Of a stretch of DNA of 39,609 nucleotides, positions 32,807 to 39,609 are shown piece after piece. Under the pieces are notes generated by a model. That model saw only the letters and a program-made list of their open reading frames with translations. It made no database searches and was not told where the DNA came from. This DNA is from JBCFBK01 sp038562555 (lineage in GTDB: Bacteria; Bacteroidota; Bacteroidia; Bacteroidales; Prolixibacteraceae), in the NCBI GenBank assembly GCA_038562555.1, contig JBCFBK010000053.1, positions 1-39,609 on the forward strand. Reading direction: 5' to 3'. The position numbers and the translations under genes were made by a program. Position 1 is the first letter of the stretch. Every line of letters starts with the position of its first letter.

Positions 32807-33985
32807 TTACTCATCCTGAGGCTTCAGTATTTTAATCCGGGAAGCCAGGATCACAATACAGAGTCCTGCCATTCCGATTAACCCGTAGGAATAGCGGAGA
32901 TTGGTAGCCTTGGAGATATAACCGATCAACGGTGGCCCCATCAGGAATCCCAGGAAGCTGATACTCGACACGATCGTGAGGGCAAAACCGGTTGGTATTT
33001 TCGTTTTTTGTCCGGCAACACTGTAAACGGTTGGTACAATGCTGGCGGTTCCCAGTCCGATCACCATAAAGGCGATCAGCGTCAGTACCGGATGCGGGTA
33101 AATGACGGCCAGGGAAAGCCCCGTAAAGATCAATGCCCCGCCCCTTTGCAGGATATGCTTACGTCCCCAGCGGTGCGTAAACCGGTCCACAAAGAAGCGG
33201 CCGCCGGCCATGGTGACCATATACATCGTTAAACCCAGCGGGGCCAGATGGTGAGGCATTTGAACGATATCCTTCAGGTATAGTCCGCTCCAGTCGGCCA
33301 TGGCTCCTTCTGCTGCCATTCCGCAGAATGCCACCGTTCCCAGCCAGAATAAAAAGCGCTCTGGCTTAGCTTTTGCTTTCGTTTCGTCCGTTTTCGCTTT
33401 CCTCCGGATATCCGGTTGCAGGTAGCCAATGTTGATGATCATTCCGGTGACCGCCAGCAGCGCGATAATGACAAAATGAAGCCAGGGAACAATGCCCGTG
33501 GAGGTCATCAGCAGACCGACTGCTCCACCGGTAAGTCCGGCAAGACTCCATCCGCCGTGGAAGGAAGCCATGATCGGTTTGTCGTACATCGACTCAACAG
33601 TGACGCCTTGCGTATTAATGGCAATGTTGCAGAAGTTACCAAAAAAGCCGAATATCACCAGGCTCATCAGCAAGGCCGGCTCGCTGCCGGCCGATCCGAT
33701 CGCGATCAGACTTATGCTGTAACCGGTCACGGCAAGAGGCAGGATCCGTTTACTGCCCAGACGGGTTACCGCCAGGCCCGAAAACATCATCCCCATGATT
33801 TGCCCCAGCGGGATCATGAGCAGGATCGTACCCCATGCGGCATCATTCAGCCCAAGTGTAGCCTTTATATCAGGGATCCGGCTCGCCCAGCTTGAAAAAC
33901 ATAAGCCCTGGAAAAAATAGAAAAAGAAAACAGCCCACCGAACCCGTTTCAGAAAATGGTGGCCGATCGTAGTCGAAACTTCCAT
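32807..33985 (-). CDS. MFS permease of the YbjJ type
   Basis: The 392-residue protein has twelve hydrophobic segments. The first has the YbjJ mark GLCFSSWASRIPDIKATLGL; the loop 2-3 has SGLAVTRLGSKRIL; later blocks are ASFHGGWSLAGLTGGAVGL, AEGAMADWSGLYLKDIV and PTVYSVAGQK. YbjJ-like permeases are common but their substrates are largely unknown; sugars or sugar derivatives are guesses. The ATG at 33985 is preferred over a TTG two codons upstream. It is convergent with the CDF-like gene and has no clear operon partner. Confidence 0.8.
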   Translation of the reverse strand: MEVSTTIGHHFLKRVRWAVFFFYFFQGLCFSSWASRIPDIKATLGLNDAAWGTILLMIPLGQIMGMMFSGLAVTRLGSKRILPLAVTGYSISLIAIGSAGSEPALLMSLVIFGFFGNFCNIAINTQGVTVESMYDKPIMASFHGGWSLAGLTGGAVGLLMTSTGIVPWLHFVIIALLAVTGMIINIGYLQPDIRRKAKTDETKAKAKPERFLFWLGTVAFCGMAAEGAMADWSGLYLKDIVQMPHHLAPLGLTMYMVTMAGGRFFVDRFTHRWGRKHILQRGGALIFTGLSLAVIYPHPVLTLIAFMVIGLGTASIVPTVYSVAGQKTKIPTGFALTIVSSISFLGFLMGPPLIGYISKATNLRYSYGLIGMAGLCIVILASRIKILKPQDE

Positions 33986-34090
33986 TATCAATCGTACTAT
34001 TGGCGGGCAAAGGTCGCAATTCTCCCTGTTCCGGAAATTTATTTAGTGTTAACAGATTATTAGGTTTCCGTTTGTAAAGCGAATGATCAG

Positions 34091-34750
34091 CTATTGAACT
34101 TTGTAGCTGCTCGATTCATCCGACCTGACATTCGACAGAAGTACTTTGTTGACGCTAAGACTGGACGTGTCGCGTATTTCGGCATTCATTTCTTCGATGG
34201 TTCCGCCCCAGAATTCAGCGGTCGATTTTTCTAACGAAACCTGTACCGATTTCATTCTGTTCAGGTCCGCCCGGTAATGTGAATCAATGCTGTTTAAAGT
34301 AAGCGTGTCGAGATTTGAAGAGGAATCAATATAAATGCGGCTGCCTACCTGGTCAATTTTGAGCATGGAGCCGTTCAGCCCTGACACATTCAGCTCGGCG
34401 CGGGTGATGCGGAGCGATTTCAGCTTGCTGCACGACAGGTTTGTAAAAAAAGACTGACCGTGGGGGGGTGCTTCAATGATCAGCGTATCTCCTTTTACCG
34501 AATATACCGGATGCTCCAGTTTCTGTTCACGGGGGTAATCGACCTGCAGTGAATCGGCAGGACCTTCATCCAGCCGTACGTTAGATCCTTCTTTGATAAC
34601 CAGATGTGAGAAAGGCGGCAGGGCGTAGCTTTCGTGATTTAGCTCCCGATAAGCATCATCCGACGGGTTCCTGGTCTGAATCGTGAGCGAAAGTAGGGAA
34701 ATAGAAACCGTACTAAAAAAGGAAATGAATATGATTCTGCTTGTTTTCAT
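34091..34750 (-). CDS. Exported GIN-domain (DUF2807-like) protein
   Basis: The 219-residue precursor has an N-terminal hydrophobic signal (MKTSRIIFISFFSTVSISLL). The rest is a stack of short beta strands with the pattern of GIN-type beta-solenoids: PFSHLVIKEGSNVRLDEG, LRITRAELNVSGLNG, LKIDQVGSRIYIDSSSNLDT and AEFWGGTIEEMNAEIRD. It would lie in the periplasm or on the cell surface. GIN-domain proteins often sit next to YtrA-type GntR/ABC operons in this phylum, and here it follows the GntR gene by 90 bases on the same strand. Function unknown. Confidence 0.75.
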   Translation of the reverse strand: MKTSRIIFISFFSTVSISLLSLTIQTRNPSDDAYRELNHESYALPPFSHLVIKEGSNVRLDEGPADSLQVDYPREQKLEHPVYSVKGDTLIIEAPPHGQSFFTNLSCSKLKSLRITRAELNVSGLNGSMLKIDQVGSRIYIDSSSNLDTLTLNSIDSHYRADLNRMKSVQVSLEKSTAEFWGGTIEEMNAEIRDTSSLSVNKVLLSNVRSDESSSYKVQ

Positions 34751-34839
34751 ACTGTAGGAATTTGTTTTTTAAAGGTGGTATGGAACTTCCTGTTGCTGAA
34801 AATTATTATACTACTCGAGGGTGTTGTGACGCAATCGTC

Positions 34840-35205
34840 TCATAGCTGTTGTTTTAATTGATCGAATAAAGGTTGCAGCTCTTCCTCTGACAGCTTTAAA
34901 AGCTTGACCTGACGAATGAATTCGGGCATTTCGTGCCTGAAGAATTCTTCCTTACGCAATTGGAGAATGCGCCGGGGGGCTTCCTCTGTAACAAAATAAC
35001 CAATGCCCCGTTGGTTGCTGATGATATTTTCACGTTGTAATTCCATATAAGTCCGCATAATGGTGTTGTGGTTTACCCCGACCTTGGCGGCTTGTTCGCG
35101 TACGGAAGGGATTTTGCTGAGAACCGGATATTCACCCGAGATAATCTTCTCGCAGATATTATCGGCAATTTGCTGGAAAATTCCTTTTGAATCTCTGAAT
35201 TCCAT
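34840..35205 (-). CDS. YtrA-subfamily GntR repressor
   Basis: The 121-residue protein is mostly a GntR winged helix (about 8-76), with GIFQQIADNICEKIISGEY, KIPSVREQAAKVGVNHNTIM and QRENIISNQRGIGYFV. A short helical tail replaces a large effector domain, which defines the YtrA subfamily. Its ATG overlaps the stop of the permease gene by one base. It is the third gene of an ABC operon and probably represses it by binding the palindrome at 36835-36850. YtrA of Bacillus responds to cell-wall-active antibiotics; the same trigger here is only a guess. Confidence 0.9.
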   Translation of the reverse strand: MEFRDSKGIFQQIADNICEKIISGEYPVLSKIPSVREQAAKVGVNHNTIMRTYMELQRENIISNQRGIGYFVTEEAPRRILQLRKEEFFRHEMPEFIRQVKLLKLSEEELQPLFDQLKQQL

Positions 35206-35987
35206 TACGATACCTCCTTCTCTTTAAGTTTAAAGTAGGCATAGCTGAGAATGACCAGGATAAAGATGGTAAGCAGGACAGCAAACAGGCTGAGTATGTT
35301 CTGTTTCCCCAGGTTCTCCAGATACGGCTCCAGCCAGGGGCGATTGAGGTGCATCCTTTCAAAAATAAGAACGAAATATCCCACAATAGAGAAAAGCACA
35401 ATGCACACAAAAATGATTGTTTTTATTAAGGGGAACTTCCGGAAAACAGCCGCTCCTGCAAAGGCTAGGCAAAGAGCAGATAAAGCGCCTAACGCAAGTA
35501 AGTTCTTCCCTTCTTCGGGCAGTATTTTGTTCGGAAACTGCCTGTATGACAACGATTCAGCATCAAAAGGGATCCCCATGGTGTGCTTGATTGCCTCAGT
35601 CGTGATGAACGCGAGGTTTCCCACCAGATAAAGAAGAATGGGAAAAAGTATACAGAAAAAGACAATCCGTTCGATGAATTCGTAGAGGAATTTCTCAAAC
35701 GAAGAAGCCGGTGTCATCAGAAACCCGATGGTTTTTTCCTTTGAGCGCAGGTCAGGGAAAGCCGACCCCACGTAGAGCAGGCCTGCAATGGGTACAACAA
35801 ATACGAGAACCGGAATCCACTGATGTTCGTACCAGTTCCGGTTTATGAACATAAGGAAAGACAGGAAAAGAAGCAACCCTGCAGACACTGCTCCGGTCAT
35901 CAATAACAATTGCCGATGGTGTAAGGTAAGACTGCTGACGGCATAAGTCCAAAAACGTTTTAAACTGAACAGTTGATTTGTCTTCAT
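35205..35987 (-). CDS. ABC transporter permease of the YtrA operon
   Basis: The 260-residue protein has about six hydrophobic helices (near residues 28-47, 58-77, 108-132, 165-185, 192-212 and 232-252). They include LLLMTGAVSAGLLLFLSFLM and IIFVCIVLFSIVGYFVLIF. After helix 2 the stretch RSKEKTIGFLMTPASSFEKF resembles the coupling region of ABC-2-type permeases. The ATG at 35987 is chosen because an upstream alternative would overlap the ATPase gene. It follows the ATPase gene after 10 bases and overlaps the GntR gene by one base. The exported substrate is unknown. Confidence 0.82.
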   Translation of the reverse strand: MKTNQLFSLKRFWTYAVSSLTLHHRQLLLMTGAVSAGLLLFLSFLMFINRNWYEHQWIPVLVFVVPIAGLLYVGSAFPDLRSKEKTIGFLMTPASSFEKFLYEFIERIVFFCILFPILLYLVGNLAFITTEAIKHTMGIPFDAESLSYRQFPNKILPEEGKNLLALGALSALCLAFAGAAVFRKFPLIKTIIFVCIVLFSIVGYFVLIFERMHLNRPWLEPYLENLGKQNILSLFAVLLTIFILVILSYAYFKLKEKEVS

Positions 35988-35997
35988 GGCTTGAGGC

Positions 35998-36810
35998 TTA
36001 ATTAAGTTTAACTCCGTTGATGGTTGCATTGAAGAGAAGCTCGATATCGACTTCCGTGCGCGTTTCCCTTGCAGGTTTTATGATTTTATATCCGCCCGGT
36101 GCCAATTCATTGTAAAGACTCTCTGTTCCTTCCAGACCAGGCACTGTTGTAAAGGCATATTGCTCTGATATATCCCACAGGCTCCCGTTAAAGATGATCT
36201 TCCCCTGATCAATCACCAGTATCTTGTCGATCAGGTTTTCGACATCTTTTACCTGATGGGTCGAAATGAGTACAAGTTGCTCTTCACTTAGCGAACTGGC
36301 GACTACCCTGCGGAAGACTGATTTTGAAGGGATATCGAGTCCGTTGGTGGGCTCGTCCAGTACCAGCAGTTTGCAGTTGGTTGAAAGCGCGAAAGCGATC
36401 AAAAATTTTTTCCGCTGTCCGTACGACAGCTTTGTAAGAAAACTGTTCGTGTTTAACTCAAAGTCTGCCAGAATTTGCTGTAGCTTTTCCCGGTCAAAGC
36501 GAGGATAAAAGGGAGCTTGTGCGTTTATAAACCCGCTGATCCTGACCGGGGGCAAGCTGTACTCTTCGGGAATGAAATACACTTCTCCCAAAAACGAGGG
36601 ATGGCGTTTTGATGGTGTTTCATCCATGACCGAAAGCGTCCCGTCGGAGGCGGCCAGCAGGCCGGTAATCAGCTTGAGCAGCGTGGACTTGCCTGCTCCG
36701 TTTTTTCCAAGCAGTCCGACAATGTTTCCGGCTTTTTCCGAAAACGTCAGTCCGCTAAAAAGGTTTGGCTGTTTCCCGTATCGAAAATTCAGGTTCTTAA
36801 TTTCAATCAT
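35998..36810 (-). CDS. ABC transporter ATP-binding protein
   Basis: The 270-residue protein has Walker A GKNGAGKST (35-43), the signature LSYGQRKK (128-135, Y replacing the usual S), Walker B LLVLDEP (148-154) and the switch histidine H185 in LISTHQ. A C-terminal extension of about 60 residues (from 210) is specific to this type. The start ATG 36810 begins MIEIKNLNFRYG, right for the family; the further ATG at 36834 would lie inside the promoter-operator. It is the first gene of the operon and pairs with the permease just downstream. Confidence 0.93.
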   Translation of the reverse strand: MIEIKNLNFRYGKQPNLFSGLTFSEKAGNIVGLLGKNGAGKSTLLKLITGLLAASDGTLSVMDETPSKRHPSFLGEVYFIPEEYSLPPVRISGFINAQAPFYPRFDREKLQQILADFELNTNSFLTKLSYGQRKKFLIAFALSTNCKLLVLDEPTNGLDIPSKSVFRRVVASSLSEEQLVLISTHQVKDVENLIDKILVIDQGKIIFNGSLWDISEQYAFTTVPGLEGTESLYNELAPGGYKIIKPARETRTEVDIELLFNATINGVKLN

Positions 36811-36834
36811 TGCAGTTAAATTAGTTACTGTCAT

Positions 36835-36850
36835 AGTGAACTAGTACACT
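36835..36850. promoter_or_regulatory. Palindromic operator for the YtrA-type repressor
   Basis: AGTGAACTAGTACACT is an inverted repeat with one mismatched pair (position 5 against 12) around ACTAGT. It starts one base after the -7 box, so it covers the transcription start. The half-site AGTGTAC resembles the AGTGTA half-site known for Bacillus YtrA. Binding is inferred. Confidence 0.65.
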
Positions 36851-36851
36851 G

Positions 36852-36881
36852 CAAAAATAATCAATGATTTTTAATTTGCAA
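36852..36881 (-). promoter_or_regulatory. Promoter of the ABC/GntR operon
   Basis: On the minus strand TTG (36879-36881) is followed after 19 bases by TATTTTTG (36852-36859), a complete Bacteroidota promoter. Transcription should start within the palindrome next to it. The leader to ATG 36810 would be about 35 bases. Confidence 0.75.
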
Positions 36882-36911
36882 GTAAAATTTTTCAGAAAAA
36901 AATACGGAAGG

Positions 36912-38363
36912 TCATAGTGCAAACCAATTTTCCACCTCGCGGTGATAGTTTTTTTCTTCTCTGTGTCTGAAGAAGTTGGTTCGGGGAACGGCTTCATAGT
37001 AATTTTGATATAACCCGATGTTCCCGATGATGTCTTTCAGGCCTTCAATGAAAATGCTTACTTCTTCATTGGTCATGGTTGGATGAAGCGACCAGCGTAC
37101 CCAGCCTGGTTTTTCAGAGAGGTCGCCCCTATTAATCTGCTCGGTAATCTCTGAAGAACGTTCGGCATCAACGGCCAGCAAAAAATGGCCATAGGTGCCG
37201 GCGCAGGCACAACCTCCCCGGACCTGGATCCCGTACAGGTCATTTAAAAGCTGTACAAGCAGATTATAGTGGATTCCCGGAACATAAAAGGAGATCACCG
37301 CCAGCCGTGCGCGTTCGTTGGCGGCCAGGATCTTTACTTCCGGAATGTTGTCCAGCCCTGTAAACGCGAGCTGCAGCAATTCATGCTCGCGGGCCAGGAT
37401 ATTGTTTACACCCATCCGGTCTTTGAGTTGAAAGCATAAGGCTGTTTTAATCGATTGCAGGAAGCCTGGCGTACCGCCATCTTCCCGGACTTCAATGTTA
37501 TCCACATATTTGTATTTCCCCCAGGGGTTGGTCCAGTCGACCGTGCCGCCGCCCGGATGATCCGGGACCGGGTTGTGGTACATCGATTTGTCGAAAACCA
37601 GTACACCCGACGAACCGGGTCCCCCCAAAAATTTATGCGGCGAGAACATGACGGCATCCAGCTTCATCATCGGGTTATCCGGATGCATGTTGATTTCATC
37701 GTAAGGGGCCGAGGCTGCAAAATCGATAAAGGCAACGCCCCCGTGTTCGTGCATGATCATAGCCAGCTCATAATAGGGAGTGCGGATGCCGTTAACGTTT
37801 GAACAGGCCGTAAAGGATCCGATCTTAAATGTGCGGTCACGGTATTCTTCGAGTTTTTTTCGCAGGTTTTCCGGATCAACCAGCAGATTCTCATCAGGCT
37901 CGATCATCACCACATCGGCGGTGGTTTCGTACCAACTGGTCTGGTTGGAATGATGTTCCATATGTGTAATAAAGACAACGGGTTTTTCCTGCAGCCTGGC
38001 ATACTGCTTACAGCTTTTCAAACCAAGGATCCGTTGAAATTTGTTAATCACGGCTGTCATGCCAAAACCGGCTGTAATGATCACATCATTTGGACCGGCA
38101 TTCACGTGCCGCTTGATGATCTGGTGTGATAACTGATAAGCCCTGGTCATCAATGCCCCGGTTTCGCTGGTTTCGGAATGGGTATTGGCTACGAAAGGGC
38201 CGAATTCATTCAGCATCTTTTCTTCAATGGGGCGGTACAGACGTCCGCTTGCAAGCCAGTCGGCATAAAGGATCTTCTTTGTTCCGAACGGACTTTCAAA
38301 GGTTTGATCAATCCCGATGGTGTTATTCCGGTAGAAGCTGAAATATTTTTCCAGATCAGTCAT
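36912..38363 (-). CDS. Class V aminotransferase / cysteine desulfurase-like enzyme
   Basis: The 483-residue protein has the fold-type I PLP layout: D214 in GVAFIDFAASAPYDE, the Schiff-base lysine K244 in VMFSPHKFLGGPGSSGVL, and EHHSN (136-140) as the ring-stacking site. Near residue 400, VRGGCACAGTYGHFLL places cysteines where cysteine desulfurases carry their catalytic cysteine. The length is greater than for SufS (about 406), with extra sequence at the end (ending HREVENWFAL). No suf or isc genes are nearby, so a role outside Fe-S assembly is possible. The ATG at 38363 begins MTDLEKYFSFYRNNTIGID; the upstream frame overlaps the regulatory region. Confidence 0.87.
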   Translation of the reverse strand: MTDLEKYFSFYRNNTIGIDQTFESPFGTKKILYADWLASGRLYRPIEEKMLNEFGPFVANTHSETSETGALMTRAYQLSHQIIKRHVNAGPNDVIITAGFGMTAVINKFQRILGLKSCKQYARLQEKPVVFITHMEHHSNQTSWYETTADVVMIEPDENLLVDPENLRKKLEEYRDRTFKIGSFTACSNVNGIRTPYYELAMIMHEHGGVAFIDFAASAPYDEINMHPDNPMMKLDAVMFSPHKFLGGPGSSGVLVFDKSMYHNPVPDHPGGGTVDWTNPWGKYKYVDNIEVREDGGTPGFLQSIKTALCFQLKDRMGVNNILAREHELLQLAFTGLDNIPEVKILAANERARLAVISFYVPGIHYNLLVQLLNDLYGIQVRGGCACAGTYGHFLLAVDAERSSEITEQINRGDLSEKPGWVRWSLHPTMTNEEVSIFIEGLKDIIGNIGLYQNYYEAVPRTNFFRHREEKNYHREVENWFAL

Positions 38364-38429
38364 TTTCGAATTAAATTGCTTTTGCAAAATAATGACTTTC
38401 GTTCGGATTAAAAGCGTGCGAAGATCATC

Positions 38430-38448
38430 TTTTACTTCGAAAGTAAAA
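38430..38448. promoter_or_regulatory. Inverted repeat upstream of the class V enzyme
   Basis: TTTTACTT-CGA-AAGTAAAA is a perfect 8-base inverted repeat with a 3-base centre, 67 bases upstream of ATG 38363. It is a possible regulator-binding site; no cognate regulator is identified. Confidence 0.4.
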
Positions 38449-38488
38449 TTTTTCCATGCTGAATGATTTGAGAAAATACGAGCCAATT

Positions 38489-38526
38489 AAAAAAGCACTT
38501 AAAACCGTCGGGTTAAGTGCTTTTAT
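38489..38526 (-). terminator. Terminator of the tRNA-Gln pair
   Basis: On the minus strand GCACTTAA, a loop of about 10 bases and TTAAGTGC form a perfect stem, followed by a T run (TTTTTTAATT). It lies just after the 3' end of the tRNA genes. Confidence 0.85.
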
Positions 38527-38536
38527 TTTTAAAATG

Positions 38537-38609
38537 TTGTCCTGCCAGGGCTCGAACCTGGACTCTTCTGATCCAGAGTCAGACGTGTTGCCAATTACAC
38601 CACAGGACA
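38537..38609 (-). tRNA. tRNA-Gln (anticodon CTG)
   Basis: Folding gives acceptor TGTCCTG/CAGGACA with discriminator A, D stem GTGT/ACAC, anticodon stem TCTGA/TCAGA with loop CTCTGGA (anticodon CTG, reading CAG) and T stem CCAGG/CCTGG with loop TTCGAGC. All stems pair and the length is 73 bases. CCA is not encoded. Confidence 0.93.
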
Positions 38610-38627
38610 ATTTTTTGCTTTTAACAG

Positions 38628-38700
38628 TTGACCCGCCAGGGCTCGAACCTGGACTCTTCTGAACCAAAATCAGACGTGTTGCCAATTACACCACGGGTCA
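38628..38700 (-). tRNA. tRNA-Gln (anticodon TTG)
   Basis: Acceptor TGACCCG/CGGGTCA with discriminator A, D stem GTGT/ACAC, anticodon stem TCTGA/TCAGA with loop TTTTGGT (anticodon TTG, reading CAA) and T arm CCAGG TTCGAGC CCTGG. It is nearly identical to its neighbour outside the acceptor stem and anticodon loop, so the two arose by duplication. CCA is not encoded. Confidence 0.93.
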
Positions 38701-38729
38701 ATCAGATCGTCTTTTCTTTAAAGACAGCG

Positions 38730-38737
38730 CAAAAGTA
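38730..38737 (-). promoter_or_regulatory. -7 box of the tRNA-Gln pair
   Basis: The minus strand reads TACTTTTG, a perfect TAnnTTTG box, 29 bases before the first base of the upstream tRNA (38700). A TTG at the -33 distance is not evident. Confidence 0.55.
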
Positions 38738-38807
38738 TAAAAATTTTCATATCTGAATACCCTCCTGTGAAAAAAATCGGGATAATCACCCTTTCTTTTT
38801 GCCGCTC

Positions 38808-39371
38808 CTAAGGTCGTTTTTGCCTTGTTTTGCCCGTTACATCCGGATGGTGATTTTGCCTGAACAGTAACAGCAGTACTTTTCTCCCTTTCGCCCTGAT
38901 GCCGGCACTTTGCTCCAGCGATAATTCATGTTCGATGATTCGTTCCAATTCCGGTTTTAATCCCGGCTCACCCTGTGTGATCTGATACAAAATCTGAAGG
39001 GCATGTGCTCTTACAGCGATGGGGACTGATCGGTCGGTGAAGATGTTCAGGCATCGGTCAAATAAAAATCCCTGCTGCTTAACGGGTATCTGGTGAAACG
39101 TGATGATCTTCAGAAAATGCCGCATTTTACTTAAATTCCGTGTCTTTTTTATGGCCTTAAACAAAGCCGGCAAGTAGGCTTTGACCAATTCCGGATTCAG
39201 GGTGTTGATTTTATCCATTGTCCAGGCGGCACGCCAGTATTCCTGTTTTGAATCATCGAGCGCCACTTCGACCAGTATACCAATATATTCGGGATGATCG
39301 GCAAGATGCCTGGACAGGAAATCTACATTTTGCCAGGAACTGATCATGTCGGTAAGTTCATCACGGGTCAT
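38808..39371 (-). CDS. Helical-repeat (HEAT-like) protein, unknown
   Basis: The 187-residue protein is almost entirely helical. It has pairs such as YIGILVEVALDDSKQEYWRA, LVKAYLPALFKAIKKTRNL, LFDRCLNIFTDRSVPIAVRA and HALQILYQITQGEPGLKPEL, which look like HEAT-type repeats with the conserved A/R spacing of scaffold proteins. It has no signal peptide and a basic tail. I do not recognise a family. The gene lies 36 bases below the end of a membrane-protein gene and may be its operon partner. Confidence 0.7.
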   Translation of the reverse strand: MTRDELTDMISSWQNVDFLSRHLADHPEYIGILVEVALDDSKQEYWRAAWTMDKINTLNPELVKAYLPALFKAIKKTRNLSKMRHFLKIITFHQIPVKQQGFLFDRCLNIFTDRSVPIAVRAHALQILYQITQGEPGLKPELERIIEHELSLEQSAGIRAKGRKVLLLLFRQNHHPDVTGKTRQKRP

Positions 39372-39407
39372 GCGCCATTTTTTATGCCTGCTTTAGCCAG
39401 GACCAGT

Positions 39408-39609
39408 TTAAAGCGGTTTCGGCATAATCACAACAATCGTGGTGAAAACCAGCGACCATGCCAGGATGGAAATCATCATGTAGGCCAAAACATTTTTCTG
39501 ACGGGAATAATATTTCTTCAGTAAAAACGCCCCCAGCGGAATGCTCAATAAAACTGGCGTCGTGATCACGATTCCCCAAAGTCCGTAACTCTTCCTTAAT
39601 TTTACGAGG
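39408..39609 (-). CDS. Membrane protein, C-terminal part (cut by window edge)
   Basis: The minus strand is open from the window end to TAA at 39408 and encodes about 67 residues with two hydrophobic helices: GLWGIVITTPVLLSIPLGAF and MMISILAWSLVFTTIVVIM, joined by a KKYYSRQKN turn. The TPVLLSIPLGAFLL pattern recalls the small multidrug-export protein family (PF06695), but the visible part is too short to be sure. Another frame over the same bases (39382-39579) is a shadow: it lacks hydrophobic segments and this one has a clear membrane pattern. Confidence 0.7.
   Translation of the reverse strand, partial: LVKLRKSYGLWGIVITTPVLLSIPLGAFLLKKYYSRQKNVLAYMMISILAWSLVFTTIVVIMPKPL

Noticed and set aside
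33416..33895. Open frame of 159 codons on the plus strand
   Set aside because: Antisense to the YbjJ-like permease; composition is that of a reversed membrane protein.
39382..39579. Minus-strand frame starting MGNRDHDASF
   Set aside because: It overlaps the end of a membrane protein in another frame that has two clear hydrophobic helices.

Overview
The window looks like a chromosomal piece of a Bacteroidota member, probably an environmental relative of the Marinilabiliales/Bacteroidales. The evidence is TAnnTTTG-type -7 promoter boxes, lipoprotein-rich gene products, a TonB-dependent receptor, a GIN-domain protein, a DUF6377/GH97 remnant pair, Tat-exported Gfo/Idh/MocA and DUF1080 sugar enzymes, and a GntR regulator with a sugar-sensor domain. 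The genus is an inference and was not tested.

Left part (1-5650): an AT-richer, decaying accessory zone. It holds a broken PIN toxin with an intact DUF6364-type antitoxin, an intact YcaQ-like DNA glycosylase, a DUF3795 protein, a DUF3626 gene broken by one extra base, fused fragments of a DUF6377 regulator and a GH97 glycosidase, an intact DUF2975/XRE pair, and fragments of a Fic protein. From 5658 onward almost every gene is intact.

5658-9751: methionine aminopeptidase and a terminator shared with the convergent neighbours. Then comes a minus-strand envelope cluster: CsgG, a small unknown lipoprotein, DUF4810 and GNA1162/DUF799, preceded by another unknown lipoprotein.

9960-17833: the most coherent catabolic unit, all on the plus strand. 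It encodes a GntR-type regulator with a sugar-sensor domain, an ACS-type MFS permease, a URO-D/MtaA-like protein, a secreted fusion of a xylose-isomerase-like TIM barrel and a DUF1080 (3-keto-disaccharide hydrolase) domain, a Tat-exported Gfo/Idh/MocA oxidoreductase and a ketopantoate-reductase-like enzyme. A second DUF1080 protein lies at 22060-22797 on the other strand. Together they suggest oxidation of a glycoside to a keto-sugar outside the cytoplasm, cleavage there, and import of the product. The substrate is unknown. Several spacers in this unit consist of short-period 'word' repeats, and one of them carries a promoter-like motif.

17993-24341: an unrecognised 963-residue exported protein with a tandem beta-rich repeat, two small membrane proteins (one DUF3592), the second DUF1080 protein, a small lipoprotein and a GNAT acetyltransferase. 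24373-29202 is a two-gene operon for a TonB-dependent receptor and a lipoprotein with a YncE-like propeller and a phosphoesterase domain. 29358-33985 has a cytosolic Gfo/Idh/MocA enzyme, a PAS-PAS histidine kinase, a CDF-like membrane protein and a YbjJ-like MFS permease.

34091-36881 is an ABC transporter operon (ATPase, permease, YtrA-type GntR repressor, then a GIN-domain protein) with a clear promoter and a palindromic operator at the start site. 36912-38363 is a class V aminotransferase/cysteine desulfurase-like enzyme. Two tRNA-Gln genes (anticodons CTG and TTG) with promoter and terminator follow, then a helical-repeat protein and the 3' end of a membrane protein cut by the window edge.
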